From Gaiellasilicea sp033857955 (GTDB taxonomy: Bacteria > Actinomycetota > Thermoleophilia > Gaiellales > Gaiellaceae), in NCBI GenBank assembly GCA_033857955.1, contig JAWVCW010000001.1, positions 12,143-76,142 on the forward strand: a DNA stretch of 64,000 nucleotides, read 5' to 3'. The translations under genes were made by a program, and so were the position numbers. Below the pieces are notes generated by a model, which searched no databases, was not told the DNA's origin, and saw nothing but the letters and a program-made list of their open reading frames with translations. Below, in pieces: positions 31,738-39,922 of the stretch. Positions within the stretch are counted from its first letter, which is position 1, and every line of letters starts with the position of its first letter.

Positions 31738-32384
31738 CGCGGTGGCACCGCCTGCTTGGGACGGCCGGCTGCATGAATCTCCGCCAGCCAGTCGTGGAGT
31801 GCGTGGAGCCGGCGCTCGATCTCGGCCGATCCCTCGCGATAGCCCTTCGCGCCCTTCGGCAGCCCCTCGAAGTGGATGGGCTCGCCCCAGGCGACCGAGA
31901 TCGGGTGAAAGTTGCCCGGCTTCCACTCGTGCGAGCCGTAGATCGCGGCAGGCACGACCGGAACCTGCTCCTGCACGGCGACCATCGCGGCACCGGGCTG
32001 GACCGGCCCCGGAACGCCCGTGCGCTGACGCGTTCCCTCCACGAACAGCCCGAGCGCGTGCCCGTCGCGGACGACCTCGCGCATCCGCCGCACGGCCTCC
32101 CGGTCGGACTCTCCGCGCCGGACGGAGATCGTCCCGAAGCTGCGGATCAGCTGTCCGAGCCCGGGCACGCGATGGGCCTCGACTTTGGCGAGGAAGTAGA
32201 TCGTGCGCGGTGAGGAGAGGCCGAAGACGGGCGGGTCGATCCAGTGGAAGTGGTTGAAGGCGAACACGACGCCACCGGTCGGCGGCACGCGATCGACCCC
32301 GTAGTTCCGCAGCGGGGTCAGCAGCCGGACAACGGAGCCGATGGTGAGGCGGCCGACCGCCCAGACAGCGTCCACTTGGTTCAT
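31734..32384 (-). CDS. 1-acylglycerol-3-phosphate acyltransferase (PlsC family)
   Basis: A 216-residue LPLAT-family protein. It has the catalytic HX4D as NHFHWIDPP and the substrate motif FVEGTR (usually FPEGTR), with a basic patch between. Such enzymes add the second acyl chain to lysophosphatidic acid at the membrane. The ATG at 32384 is preferred over an upstream frame that overlaps cmk. It is coupled to der. The cmk-plsC-der arrangement is common in Gram-positive bacteria. Confidence 0.92.
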   Translation of the reverse strand: MNQVDAVWAVGRLTIGSVVRLLTPLRNYGVDRVPPTGGVVFAFNHFHWIDPPVFGLSSPRTIYFLAKVEAHRVPGLGQLIRSFGTISVRRGESDREAVRRMREVVRDGHALGLFVEGTRQRTGVPGPVQPGAAMVAVQEQVPVVPAAIYGSHEWKPGNFHPISVAWGEPIHFEGLPKGAKGYREGSAEIERRLHALHDWLAEIHAAGRPKQAVPPR

Positions 32385-32394
32385 GCCGCCTCCC

Positions 32395-33027
32395 TCACCG
32401 AATCTGGCGGGCGTGGACGAGATCTTCGATCCGAGCGACGACCTCGTCCACGTCGAGCGCGGTCGTGTCGATCTGGATCGCGTCCTCGGCGGGCCGCATG
32501 TTGATCGCGTCCTTCTCGTCACGGAGGCGAAGGTCGGTCGCGAGCGCGTCCGCGCCGATCCCGGGACGCTCCGATGACCGGCGCGCAGCCCGCACCGACG
32601 GGTCGGCGACGAGGTAAACCTTTACTTGAGCTTGAGGTGCGACGACCGTGCCGATGTCACGCCCCTCGATCACGACATCGCCCTCCTGCGCGAGTGCGCG
32701 CTGGCGCTCGCGCATCACCTCCCGTACCTGCGGGTGGCGCGCCACGACGGGGACGAGCTTGTCGATGTCGGGCTTGCGGATCGACGACGTCACGTCGCAC
32801 CGGTCGATGAAGACGCGCCCCGCCTCGTCGAAGGCCACCGGGTTCGCGGCCGCGAGCTCCGCGAGATCGTCGGCGAGATCGAGGGCGACGCCGCGGCGGC
32901 GCGCGAGCCATGTGAGCGCGCGGTACATCGCACCGGTGTCGAGGTAGCGGAAGCCCAGCCGCTCGGCGAGGTGCCGTGCGACCGTGCTCTTGCCGGCCCC
33001 GGCGGGCCCGTCGATGGCAACGATCAT
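32395..33027 (-). CDS. cmk: Cytidylate kinase
   Basis: Phosphorylates CMP and dCMP. The 210-residue protein has the P-loop IDGPAGAGKSTVARHLAE, the LDTGAMYRALTW region, and the GRDIGTVV and RRSSERPG loops. The ATG overlaps the aroA stop as TGATG. Confidence 0.97.
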   Translation of the reverse strand: MIVAIDGPAGAGKSTVARHLAERLGFRYLDTGAMYRALTWLARRRGVALDLADDLAELAAANPVAFDEAGRVFIDRCDVTSSIRKPDIDKLVPVVARHPQVREVMRERQRALAQEGDVVIEGRDIGTVVAPQAQVKVYLVADPSVRAARRSSERPGIGADALATDLRLRDEKDAINMRPAEDAIQIDTTALDVDEVVARIEDLVHARQIR

Positions 33028-34316
33028 CAGCTCGTGGGCGCTCGCAGCGAGTCGAGAAGGTCGAAGAAGCCGGGGAAGCTTACCGCCGCGACCTCCGCGC
33101 CCTCGACCTCGACCCCCTCACGCGAGACGAGGCCCGCGACGGCGCCGAGCATCGCGATCCGATGATCGCCGCGCGCGTCGACCGAGCCGCCGCGCAGACG
33201 TGTGGGCACACCGCGTACCTTGAAGCCGTCCGGCGTCGCGCGAATGTGGGCGCCGAGGCGGCGCAACCCGTCGACGACGGCCTCGATCCGGTCGGTCTCC
33301 TTCGCGCGCAGCTCAGCCGCGCCGCGCAGGACGCTGTCGCCATGGGCGTGCACGGCGAGCAGCGCGAAGAGCGGCAGCTCGTCGACGAGCAGCGGCACCT
33401 CCCCCGCTCCGATCGTCGTTGCGACGAGCTCCGCCGAGCGCACGTCGAGGTCGCCTGCCGGCTCGCTGCCGATCCGCCGCCGGTTGAAGACCGTGATGTT
33501 CGCGCCCATGCGCTTGAGCACATCGAGCAAGCCGGTACGCCGGGGGTTCAGGTTGACGCCGTGCACGGTCAGCTCCGAGCCGGCGAGCAGGGTCGCTGCC
33601 ACGAGAAACGGCGCAGCGGACGAGAAGTCGCCGGGGATCTCCGTGTCGCCGAGCTCGAAGCGCTCGACCGGCTCAACGCTCACGCTTCTGGGCTTGCGAC
33701 GGACGGGGACGCCGGCCTGCGCGAGCATGTTCTCCGTGTGATCGCGCGTCGGCAGTGGCTCCTCGACCGTCGTCTCTCCGCCCTGCGCGTAGAGCCCTGC
33801 GAGAAGCACCGCCGACTTGACCTGCGCGCTCGCGACGGGCAACTCGTACGTGATCGGTCGCAGCGGCGATCCCTCGATCACGATCGGGGCATGACCGTCC
33901 TCCGTCTCGATCGAAGCGCCCATCCGTCGCAGCGGCTCGGCGATCCGCTCCATCGGGCGCGATCGCAGCGAGTCGTCGCCGGTCAGCTCGAAGCGACCCT
34001 GCTGGCCGACGAGGATCCCCGGAAGGAGCCGCATCAGCGTGCCGGCATTGCCGCAGTCGATCGGTCTTTCCGGCGCGGTGAGGCCGCGGAGTCCGCCGCC
34101 GAAGACGCGCAGCGTCTCCGTGTCCGCCTCGTAGACCCGGATCCCGCGCGCCCGGACCGCGGCGATCGTCGACTCGGTGTCGTCCGAGCGACCGAAACCG
34201 GAGACTCGGGTCTCACCGTCGGAGATCGCCCCCAGCAGCAGCGCCCGGTGCGAAAGGGACTTGTCCCCGGGGACGCCGATGTGCCCGTGCACCGCCGCGG
34301 TAGGCGCAATTTTCAT
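33027..34316 (-). CDS. aroA: 3-phosphoshikimate 1-carboxyvinyltransferase (EPSP synthase)
   Basis: Transfers enolpyruvate to shikimate 3-phosphate in aromatic amino acid synthesis. The 429-residue protein begins MKIAPTAAVHGHIGVPGDKS, with the conserved GDKSLSHRALLLGA. Other signatures are DCGNAGTLMRLL, EIPGDFSSAAPFLVAATLL and RAKETDRIEAVVDGLRRLGA. The ATG at 34316 is chosen; a longer frame would reach into a hairpin region. tyrA and DAHP synthase lie just upstream on the same strand. Confidence 0.97.
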   Translation of the reverse strand: MKIAPTAAVHGHIGVPGDKSLSHRALLLGAISDGETRVSGFGRSDDTESTIAAVRARGIRVYEADTETLRVFGGGLRGLTAPERPIDCGNAGTLMRLLPGILVGQQGRFELTGDDSLRSRPMERIAEPLRRMGASIETEDGHAPIVIEGSPLRPITYELPVASAQVKSAVLLAGLYAQGGETTVEEPLPTRDHTENMLAQAGVPVRRKPRSVSVEPVERFELGDTEIPGDFSSAAPFLVAATLLAGSELTVHGVNLNPRRTGLLDVLKRMGANITVFNRRRIGSEPAGDLDVRSAELVATTIGAGEVPLLVDELPLFALLAVHAHGDSVLRGAAELRAKETDRIEAVVDGLRRLGAHIRATPDGFKVRGVPTRLRGGSVDARGDHRIAMLGAVAGLVSREGVEVEGAEVAAVSFPGFFDLLDSLRAPTS

Positions 34317-34337
34317 GCCGCCGACCCTGTGGACAAA

Positions 34338-34360
34338 GAGTTGCAAAAAAGATGCAACTC
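34338..34360. terminator. Hairpin between tyrA and aroA
   Basis: GAGTTGCA pairs perfectly with TGCAACTC around an A-rich 7-base loop. On the minus strand the loop is a T-run rather than a trailing tract, so it is not a classic terminator. It could slow or attenuate transcription entering aroA. Confidence 0.35.
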
Positions 34361-34381
34361 GGACACGTCCGCGCGGGACAC

Positions 34382-34402
34382 GTCCGGGGACAGTCCCCGG
34401 AC
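34382..34402. repeat. Perfect 21-bp palindrome between tyrA and aroA
   Basis: GTCCGGGGAC, a central A, and the exact complement. GGACACGTCC-like arms flank it (34361-34370, 34375-34385) and CGGCCATGTCTGAG follows at 34413-34426. It is the second copy of the element found inside rsmB at 18551. Confidence 0.8.
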
Positions 34403-34437
34403 CGGTCCCGAGCGGCCATGTCTGAGAGAGACGGCGG

Positions 34438-35544
34438 TCACGACTCGTCTTCGAGCACCGGCGCGACGACGACGCCGTATCCCTGCTGCTCGAGGATCGC
34501 GGCGGCGCGGGCAGCCTCCTGCTCGCCGGCGACGAGGATCGCGATCGTGCCGCCGCGCTCGCTCGAGAGGTGCTGGAGGTCGAAGTCGGCGATGTTGATC
34601 CGTTCGGCCCCGAGCGCCTGTGCGATTCCCGCGATCACGCCGGGCCGGTCGGGCACGTGCACGCGCAGCCGCTGGAGCTCGCCGGCGTCCTCGTACGCCG
34701 TCTCCAGCAACCGCCGCCGGTTCGCGGAGGCTTCGCCGATCCAGCGCGCGAGGAAACCTGCGTCTCCGGCCGCGAGCGCCGCCTCGACCTGCTCGACACG
34801 GCGCCGGTGCTCGGCGAGCGAGGCGGCGAGTGCGACGCGGTTCTCGAGGAAGATGTCGACCCAGATGCGCGGATTCGCACCGGCGACCCTGGTCATGTCG
34901 CGAAGCGACCCGCCGGCCGCCGCCAGCGGCTCGTGCCCGTCGACGCGACCGCCGCCGGCCTGGTTCAGGAGCACGTTCGCGAGCGCGTGCGGCAGATGGC
35001 TCGTGACCGCGACCAGGCGGTCGTGCGCCTCGGGGTCGATCGCCACCGGCACCGCCCCGAGCGCCGAGACGAAGCCATGTAACACTTTGTAACTATCCGG
35101 GTCGGTCGCGGCGACGGGAGTCAGAAACCAGGTCGCACCGTCGAACAGCGTGGCCGTCGCCCACTCGGGGCCGCGCGCTTCCGAGCCGCAGATGGGGTGG
35201 CCGCCGACGAAGCGGCCGACGCCGGTCGCCGCTGCACAGACGCCTCCCTTCGTCGAGCCGACATCGGTGACGGTGCAGCCGGCGTCGCTCGCGTCGAGGA
35301 CGGCGCGCACCTGAGCCGGCAGCGCGGTGACGGGAGCGGCGACCACGACGAGCTCCGCACCTTCGAGGGCCGCCGCGAGATCGGAGGAGGCGTCGACCGC
35401 GCCGCGCTCGGCGGCGGTGGCAAGGTGCGACGGGTCGAGATCCCAGCCGGCGACGCGCTCCACGCCGGCGCGGCGCGCGGCGAGCCCGACCGACGCGCCG
35501 ATCAGGCCGGTGCCGACAACGGCGAGAGAACGGACGACAGCCAT
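34438..35544 (-). CDS. tyrA: Prephenate dehydrogenase with ACT domain
   Basis: Oxidises prephenate to hydroxyphenylpyruvate for tyrosine. The 368-residue protein has the NAD loop LAVVGTGLIGASVGLAAR, TDVGSTKGGVC, GGHPICGSEARG and SHLPHALANVL. A C-terminal ACT domain (about 285-368, LRVHVPDRPGVIAGIAQALG) should sense an amino acid, probably tyrosine. A short AT-rich stretch in mid-gene (35077-35095) uses rare codons including TTA. It is followed by aroA and preceded by DAHP synthase, seven bases away. Confidence 0.95.
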   Translation of the reverse strand: MAVVRSLAVVGTGLIGASVGLAARRAGVERVAGWDLDPSHLATAAERGAVDASSDLAAALEGAELVVVAAPVTALPAQVRAVLDASDAGCTVTDVGSTKGGVCAAATGVGRFVGGHPICGSEARGPEWATATLFDGATWFLTPVAATDPDSYKVLHGFVSALGAVPVAIDPEAHDRLVAVTSHLPHALANVLLNQAGGGRVDGHEPLAAAGGSLRDMTRVAGANPRIWVDIFLENRVALAASLAEHRRRVEQVEAALAAGDAGFLARWIGEASANRRRLLETAYEDAGELQRLRVHVPDRPGVIAGIAQALGAERINIADFDLQHLSSERGGTIAILVAGEQEAARAAAILEQQGYGVVVAPVLEDES

Positions 35545-35550
35545 GACGTC

Positions 35551-36903
35551 CTACCTTCGCATCAGCTCGGCCACGCGAAACGCGAGGTCGAGCGACTGCC
35601 GTGCGTTGAGGCGCGGGTCGCAGAGGCTCTCGTAGCGGGTCGTCAGCTCCTCCTCGAGCACGGCTTCCGAGCCGCCCAGACACTCGGTCACGTCCTCGCC
35701 GGTGAACTCGAGGTGGACGCCGCCCGGCCAGACGTCCTCTCGACGGCAGAGGGCGAAGAACGCGACCACCTCGTCCATGATCGCGTCGAAGCTGCGGGTC
35801 TTGATCCCGGATGCCGTGCGGAACATGTTCGCGTGCATCGGGTCGCAGGCCCACACGACGGGCTGCTCGGCTTCGCGCACCGCTCGCAGCAGCGGCGGCA
35901 GCGCCTCGAGGAGTGGCTCGGCGCCCATGCGGACGATGAAGGTCAGCCGGCCGGGAAGTCGGAGCGGGTTCAGCTTCTCGGTGAGCTCGAGCACCTCGTC
36001 GGGGGTCGCTGACGGCCCGAGCTTGACTCCGAGCGGGTTGTGCACACCCGCGAAGAATTCGGCGTGAGCGCCGTCCGGCTGGCGGGTGCGCTCGCCGATC
36101 CAGAGCATATGCGCCGAGCAGTCGTACCAGTCCCCGGTAAGGGAGTCGCGCCGCGTCAAGCCCTCCTCGTAGTCGAGCACCAGCCCCTCGTGGCTCGTCC
36201 AGACGTCGACCTGGTGCAGCTGCGGCGCGTGCACGAGGTCGATCCCGCACGCACGCATGAAGCCGATCGCGCGCTCGATCTCCGCTGCGACGACCTCGTA
36301 GCGCTGCCCTTCCGGTGCGCTCGCGACGAACTCCTGATTCCACATCTGCACCTGGGTCAGGTCGGCGAAGCCGCCCTTCGTGAAGGCGCGAAGCAGGTTG
36401 AGCGTGGCGGCGGACTGGTGGTAGGCCTGGATCATTCGCGCCGGATCTGATGTCCGCGCCTCCACCGTCACGGCGTCGTCGTTGACCATGTGTCCGAAGA
36501 AGGACGGCAGCTCCTCGTCCCCGATCCGCTCGACCCGCTCGGAACGCGGCTTTGCGAACTGCCCTGCGATCCGGCCGACCTTGACGAGCGGTAGCGCCGA
36601 CCCGTAGATCATCACCACCGACATCTGCAGCAGGATCTTCAGCTTCTCGCGGATCGAAACCGCGGTGAAGTCCCGGAACGACTCGGCACAGTCGCCCGCC
36701 TGGAGCAGGAAGGCTCGGCCGGCGGCGACCTCCCCGAGCGCGGCCTGCAGCTCACGCGCCTCGCCGGCGAAGACGAGCGGCGGCAGCGCCCGCAGCCGCT
36801 CCACCGCAGCGTCCGCGGCGGCGGCGTCAGGCCACTCGGGCTGGTGCAACGCGGAGCAACCGCGCCAGCTCGACGGCGTCCAGGTGGTGGGGGTAACGGC
36901 CAT
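35551..36903 (-). CDS. 3-deoxy-7-phosphoheptulonate synthase, class II
   Basis: Catalyses the first step of the shikimate pathway from phosphoenolpyruvate and erythrose 4-phosphate. The 450-residue protein is the plant-like type: FLLQAGDCAESF, VGRIAGQFAKPRS, HLLW-type metal region SAHMLWIGERTRQ, GVKLGPSATPDEV, WACDPMHANMF and LEFTGEDVTECLGG. It starts the leftward aromatic block and faces the trpS leader on the other strand. Confidence 0.96.
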   Translation of the reverse strand: MAVTPTTWTPSSWRGCSALHQPEWPDAAAADAAVERLRALPPLVFAGEARELQAALGEVAAGRAFLLQAGDCAESFRDFTAVSIREKLKILLQMSVVMIYGSALPLVKVGRIAGQFAKPRSERVERIGDEELPSFFGHMVNDDAVTVEARTSDPARMIQAYHQSAATLNLLRAFTKGGFADLTQVQMWNQEFVASAPEGQRYEVVAAEIERAIGFMRACGIDLVHAPQLHQVDVWTSHEGLVLDYEEGLTRRDSLTGDWYDCSAHMLWIGERTRQPDGAHAEFFAGVHNPLGVKLGPSATPDEVLELTEKLNPLRLPGRLTFIVRMGAEPLLEALPPLLRAVREAEQPVVWACDPMHANMFRTASGIKTRSFDAIMDEVVAFFALCRREDVWPGGVHLEFTGEDVTECLGGSEAVLEEELTTRYESLCDPRLNARQSLDLAFRVAELMRR

Positions 36904-36916
36904 CGCGCCAGTGTAG

Positions 36917-36945
36917 TTGCGGGTATCCAGGCGGGTCCCTATCCT
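36917..36945 (+). promoter_or_regulatory. Predicted promoter of the trpS leader
   Basis: TTGCGG (36917-36922) and TATCCT (36940-36945) are separated by 17 bp. Transcription would start close to 36952, so the leader peptide ATG at 36954 would be at or near the 5' end of the mRNA (leaderless). Confidence 0.5.
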
Positions 36946-36953
36946 TGCGGCTC

Positions 36954-37019
36954 ATGACTTCCGCGCCCCCTCACGAGGCCTGGTCTTGGCCGTGCGAGCG
37001 GAGCGGGAGCCTGCGCTAG
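36954..37019 (+). CDS. Trp leader peptide upstream of trpS
   Basis: A 21-codon open frame, MTSAPPHEAWSWPCERSG and three more residues, ending in TAG at 37017-37019. Trp codons 10 and 12 (TGG-TCT-TGG) lie 60 bp before a perfect terminator. Trp is a rare residue, so two in a 21-residue peptide directly upstream of tryptophanyl-tRNA synthetase fits ribosome-mediated attenuation. There is no good ribosome binding site, consistent with leaderless translation. The arm CGAGCGGAGC (36995-37004), close behind the Trp codons, can pair with GCTTCGCTCG (37032-37041); a ribosome stalled for lack of charged tRNA-Trp would cover the first arm. Confidence 0.7.
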   Translation: MTSAPPHEAWSWPCERSGSLR

Positions 37020-37046
37020 GACGCGCACGCCGCTTCGCTCGATCCC

Positions 37047-37070
37047 GACCTCCACCCGGAGGTCGTTTTT
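37047..37070 (+). terminator. Intrinsic terminator in the trpS leader (attenuator)
   Basis: GACCTCC and GGAGGTC form a perfect 7-bp stem with loop ACCC, followed by G and five T. No gene on the plus strand ends before it, so its only plausible role is to stop transcription before trpS at 37108. Confidence 0.75.
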
Positions 37071-37107
37071 CGTTCCGCGACCGAACCTGAAGGAAAGAGA
37101 AACCACC

Positions 37108-38091
37108 ATGCGCATCTTCTCGGGCATCCAGCCCACGGGCGACAAGACGATCGGCAACCTGATCGGCGGCTTCCGCCAGTACGCCGCGACGCAGGAGCGC
37201 GGCGAAGGCTTCTTCTGCATCGTCGACCTGCATTCGATCAGCGTCGACTACGACCCGGCGGAATTCCGGGAGAAGACGCTCGACCTCGCGGCGATGCTGT
37301 TCGCGACCGGCCTCGATCCGGAACGCGCGACCGTGTTCGCCCAGAGCCACGTCCCGGCGCACGCGGAGGCGGCGTGGCTGCTGGGCTCGGTTACGAGCAT
37401 GGGCCAGCTGAACCGGATGACGCAATTCAAGGACAAGTCCGAAGAGCGCGAGTTCGTCTCGGCTGCGCTCTTCACCTATCCGGTGCTCATGGCCGGCGAC
37501 ATCCTGCTGTACCAGACCGACATCGTCCCGATCGGCGACGACCAGCGCCAGCATCTCGAGCTCGCGCGCGACGTCGCCGAGCGGTTCAACGCCCGGTACG
37601 GGGAGACATTCAAGCTCCCCGAGGGCGTCTACCCCGAGGTCGGGGCGCGGATCATGGACTTGCAGGAGCCGACGAAGAAGATGTCGACCACCTCGGGGAC
37701 GCCGCAAGGCACGGTCCGGATCCTCGACGACCTCGACGTGATCCGGAAGAAGTTCAAGTCTGCGGTGACAGACTCGGGGTCGGAGGTGCGCCGCGGCGAA
37801 GACAAGCCCGGGATCACGAACCTGATCGACATCCTCGCCTCGCTCGCGGGCGAGACGCCGGAAACGATCGAGTCGCGCTACGAGGGCGCCGGCTACGGCC
37901 AGTTCAAGACCGACGTGGGCGAAGCGGTCGTCGAGGCGGTTACCCCCGTCCAGGCTCGCTACCGCGAGCTACGCGCCGACCCCGCCGAGCTGCAACGGCT
38001 GCTCGACCAGGGCGCCGGCAAGGCACGCGAGGCGTCGGCACCGACGCTCGAGCAGATGTACGAGCGGATGGGGTTTGTGAGGCCCCAATGA
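37108..38091 (+). CDS. trpS: Tryptophanyl-tRNA synthetase
   Basis: Charges tRNA-Trp. The 327-residue class I enzyme starts MRIFSGIQPTGDKTIGNLIG, where TIGN is the HIGH-type motif as in Bacillus enzymes. MTQFKDKSEE, PVLMAGDILLYQTDIVPIGDDQRQH and ARIMDLQEPTKKMSTTSG follow. The KMSKS loop reads KMSTT, losing the second lysine. A clear GAAGGAAAG ribosome binding site precedes the ATG. The gene is likely controlled by the Trp leader and terminator upstream. The stop overlaps the next gene (ATGA). Confidence 0.97.
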   Translation: MRIFSGIQPTGDKTIGNLIGGFRQYAATQERGEGFFCIVDLHSISVDYDPAEFREKTLDLAAMLFATGLDPERATVFAQSHVPAHAEAAWLLGSVTSMGQLNRMTQFKDKSEEREFVSAALFTYPVLMAGDILLYQTDIVPIGDDQRQHLELARDVAERFNARYGETFKLPEGVYPEVGARIMDLQEPTKKMSTTSGTPQGTVRILDDLDVIRKKFKSAVTDSGSEVRRGEDKPGITNLIDILASLAGETPETIESRYEGAGYGQFKTDVGEAVVEAVTPVQARYRELRADPAELQRLLDQGAGKAREASAPTLEQMYERMGFVRPQ

Positions 38092-39140
38092 GGCGGACGC
38101 TCCTGCTCGGCGCGATGTTCGCGCTCGCGGCCGTTGCAGGAGCGCTCCACTACGCGGACGCAGCGCCTGTTGCCGTCTTCCTGATTGCGGGCGCGGCGCT
38201 CGGCGGCCTCGCCTGGGCGATCGGCGTCGCGACGGAGTCGGTCGGCGCGCAATTCGGCCCGGCCGTGACGGGCGTGCTCCAGTCCACGCTCGGCAACCTC
38301 CCGGAGCTCTTCATCGTTCTCTTCTCGCTTGCCGCGGGAGAGATCGTCGTCGCGCAGACCTCGATCCTCGGCTCGCTGTTCGCGAACGCGCTCCTCGTGC
38401 TCGGGCTCGCGATCGTCGCCGGTGCCCGCCAGGCGGAGGACGGCGTCATGCGCTTCCAGGCACGGCTGCCGAACGACACGGCGACCCTCCTCCTGCTCGC
38501 CGTCTTCATCATCGTCCTGCTCGGGCTCTCCGACCAGGCCGGCGACCGCGCCAGCCAGCATCAGGTCGCGATCTCGGCGATCGGCGCCGTCTGCCTGCTC
38601 GGCGTCTACGCGGCGTGGCTCTGGTCGTACCTGCGCACGCCGGCCGCTGTCGAGCCGGCGATCGAGCAGCAGGCGCACGACGGATTGTCGCTGCGGTCCG
38701 CGATCGCCGTCCTCGCCCTCGCCGGCGTTGCCGCCGCTTTCGTGTCCGACTGGTTCGTCGATGCACTCGACCCTGCTGTGAAGGTGCTCGGAATCTCGAA
38801 GGCGTTCACCGGGCTCGTGATCGTGGCGATCGCCGGCAACGCGGTCGAGAACGTCGTCGGAATCACGCTCGCCGCGAAGGGCCAATCCGATCTCGCGATC
38901 TCGGTCGTCAAGAACTCGGTCGCGCAGATCGCCGTCTTCCTCTTTCCGGCGCTCGTGCTGCTCTCGCTCTTCTTCTCCGAGCGGCTGACGTTCGTGCTCA
39001 ACCCGGTGTACATCGGCGCGCTCGTGATCATGGCGCTCGCGGTCTGGCAGATCACCGGTGACGGCGAGGCGGTCGCGTTCGAGGGCTCGGCCCTGGTCGC
39101 GATCTACATCATCCTGGCGGTGCTGACGTTCTACGAATGA
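38088..39140 (+). CDS. Calcium/proton exchanger (Cax family)
   Basis: A 350-residue membrane antiporter with about ten hydrophobic segments. The two alpha-repeat motifs with the ion-binding glutamates are present: STLGNLPELFIVLFSLAAG and IAGNAVENVVGITLAAKGQ. It would expel calcium or other cations in exchange for protons. The ATG overlaps the trpS stop. A functional link to trpS is not obvious. Its last 32 bp overlap the end of rluB on the opposite strand. Confidence 0.93.
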   Translation: MRRTLLLGAMFALAAVAGALHYADAAPVAVFLIAGAALGGLAWAIGVATESVGAQFGPAVTGVLQSTLGNLPELFIVLFSLAAGEIVVAQTSILGSLFANALLVLGLAIVAGARQAEDGVMRFQARLPNDTATLLLLAVFIIVLLGLSDQAGDRASQHQVAISAIGAVCLLGVYAAWLWSYLRTPAAVEPAIEQQAHDGLSLRSAIAVLALAGVAAAFVSDWFVDALDPAVKVLGISKAFTGLVIVAIAGNAVENVVGITLAAKGQSDLAISVVKNSVAQIAVFLFPALVLLSLFFSERLTFVLNPVYIGALVIMALAVWQITGDGEAVAFEGSALVAIYIILAVLTFYE

Positions 39141-39807
39141 GCTCCAGCTCGTCCTCGCTCAGCTCACGCCACTCGCCGGGCGCAAGAACGTCGACGCGAA
39201 GGCCCGCGTACGTGCTCCGATGCAGCCGCCGGACGCGGTAGCCGACCGCCTCGCACATCCTGCGCACCTGCCGGTTCCGGCCCTCGTGCAGGACGAGCTC
39301 GAAGCGTGCGGCACCGAGCCGGCGGACGCGCGCGGGCGACGTCGGCCCGTCCTCCAGCTCGACGCCCTCGGCCAGTCGCTGCAGCGCCTCGTCGGTCGGC
39401 TCCTTCCAGGTCTCCACCTCGTAGACCTTCTCGACGCCGTACCGCGGATGGGCGAGCCGGTGCGCGAGCGGGCCGTCGTTCGTCAGCAGGAGCGCGCCCG
39501 TGGTGTCGACGTCGAGCCGCCCGACCGGGACGACACGCGATTCGTGGTCGACGAGCGACAGGACGGTCGGCCGGCCTTGCGGGTCGCTCGCAGTCGTGAC
39601 GATGCCGGCCGGCTTGTGCAGGAGCACGTATCCGAGCTCCTGCTTGGCGACCCGCTCGCCGTCCACCTCGACGACGTCGCGCGACTCCACGAAGGTGTTC
39701 AACTGGCCCGGCTCACCGTTCACTCGCACGCGGCCGGCCTTGATCAGGTCGTCCGCCTTGCGCCGCGAGGCGACACCGGCGCGAGCTAGATAAGCGTTGA
39801 GCCTCAT
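39109..39807 (-). CDS. 23S/16S rRNA pseudouridine synthase (RluB/RsuA family)
   Basis: A 232-residue protein with an N-terminal S4 RNA-binding domain (MRLNAYLARAGVASRRKADDLI) and a catalytic domain. The catalytic Asp is in VGRLDVDTTGALLLTNDG. HEGRNRQVRRMCEAVG is also typical. In related genomes it follows scpA-scpB directly; here an aminopeptidase and a GrpB remnant intervene. By synteny RluB is more likely than RsuA. Confidence 0.94.
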   Translation of the reverse strand: MRLNAYLARAGVASRRKADDLIKAGRVRVNGEPGQLNTFVESRDVVEVDGERVAKQELGYVLLHKPAGIVTTASDPQGRPTVLSLVDHESRVVPVGRLDVDTTGALLLTNDGPLAHRLAHPRYGVEKVYEVETWKEPTDEALQRLAEGVELEDGPTSPARVRRLGAARFELVLHEGRNRQVRRMCEAVGYRVRRLHRSTYAGLRVDVLAPGEWRELSEDELELIRRTSAPPG

Positions 39808-39860
39808 GAAACGACACCTCCTCTGGCCGCGGCCGCGAAGCGGTCGCCTTTAGGGGTCTT

Positions 39861-39881
39861 CGCGCGGACCGGATCCGCGCG
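39861..39881. other. GC-rich hairpin upstream of the M29 peptidase
   Basis: CGCGCGGA and TCCGCGCG are perfect complements around a 5-base spacer in the 115-bp gap between rluB and the divergent peptidase gene. It could be a regulatory or 5' UTR structure; nothing else is seen in the gap. Confidence 0.3.
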
Positions 39882-39922
39882 AGCGGATTCGGGGCCTGCG
39901 CCAAGTAGTAGTCTGCCGCGCG

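Noticed and set aside
36904..37107. T-box riboswitch before trpS
   Set aside because: No T-box consensus or specifier loop is present; the Trp-codon leader and terminator explain the region better.
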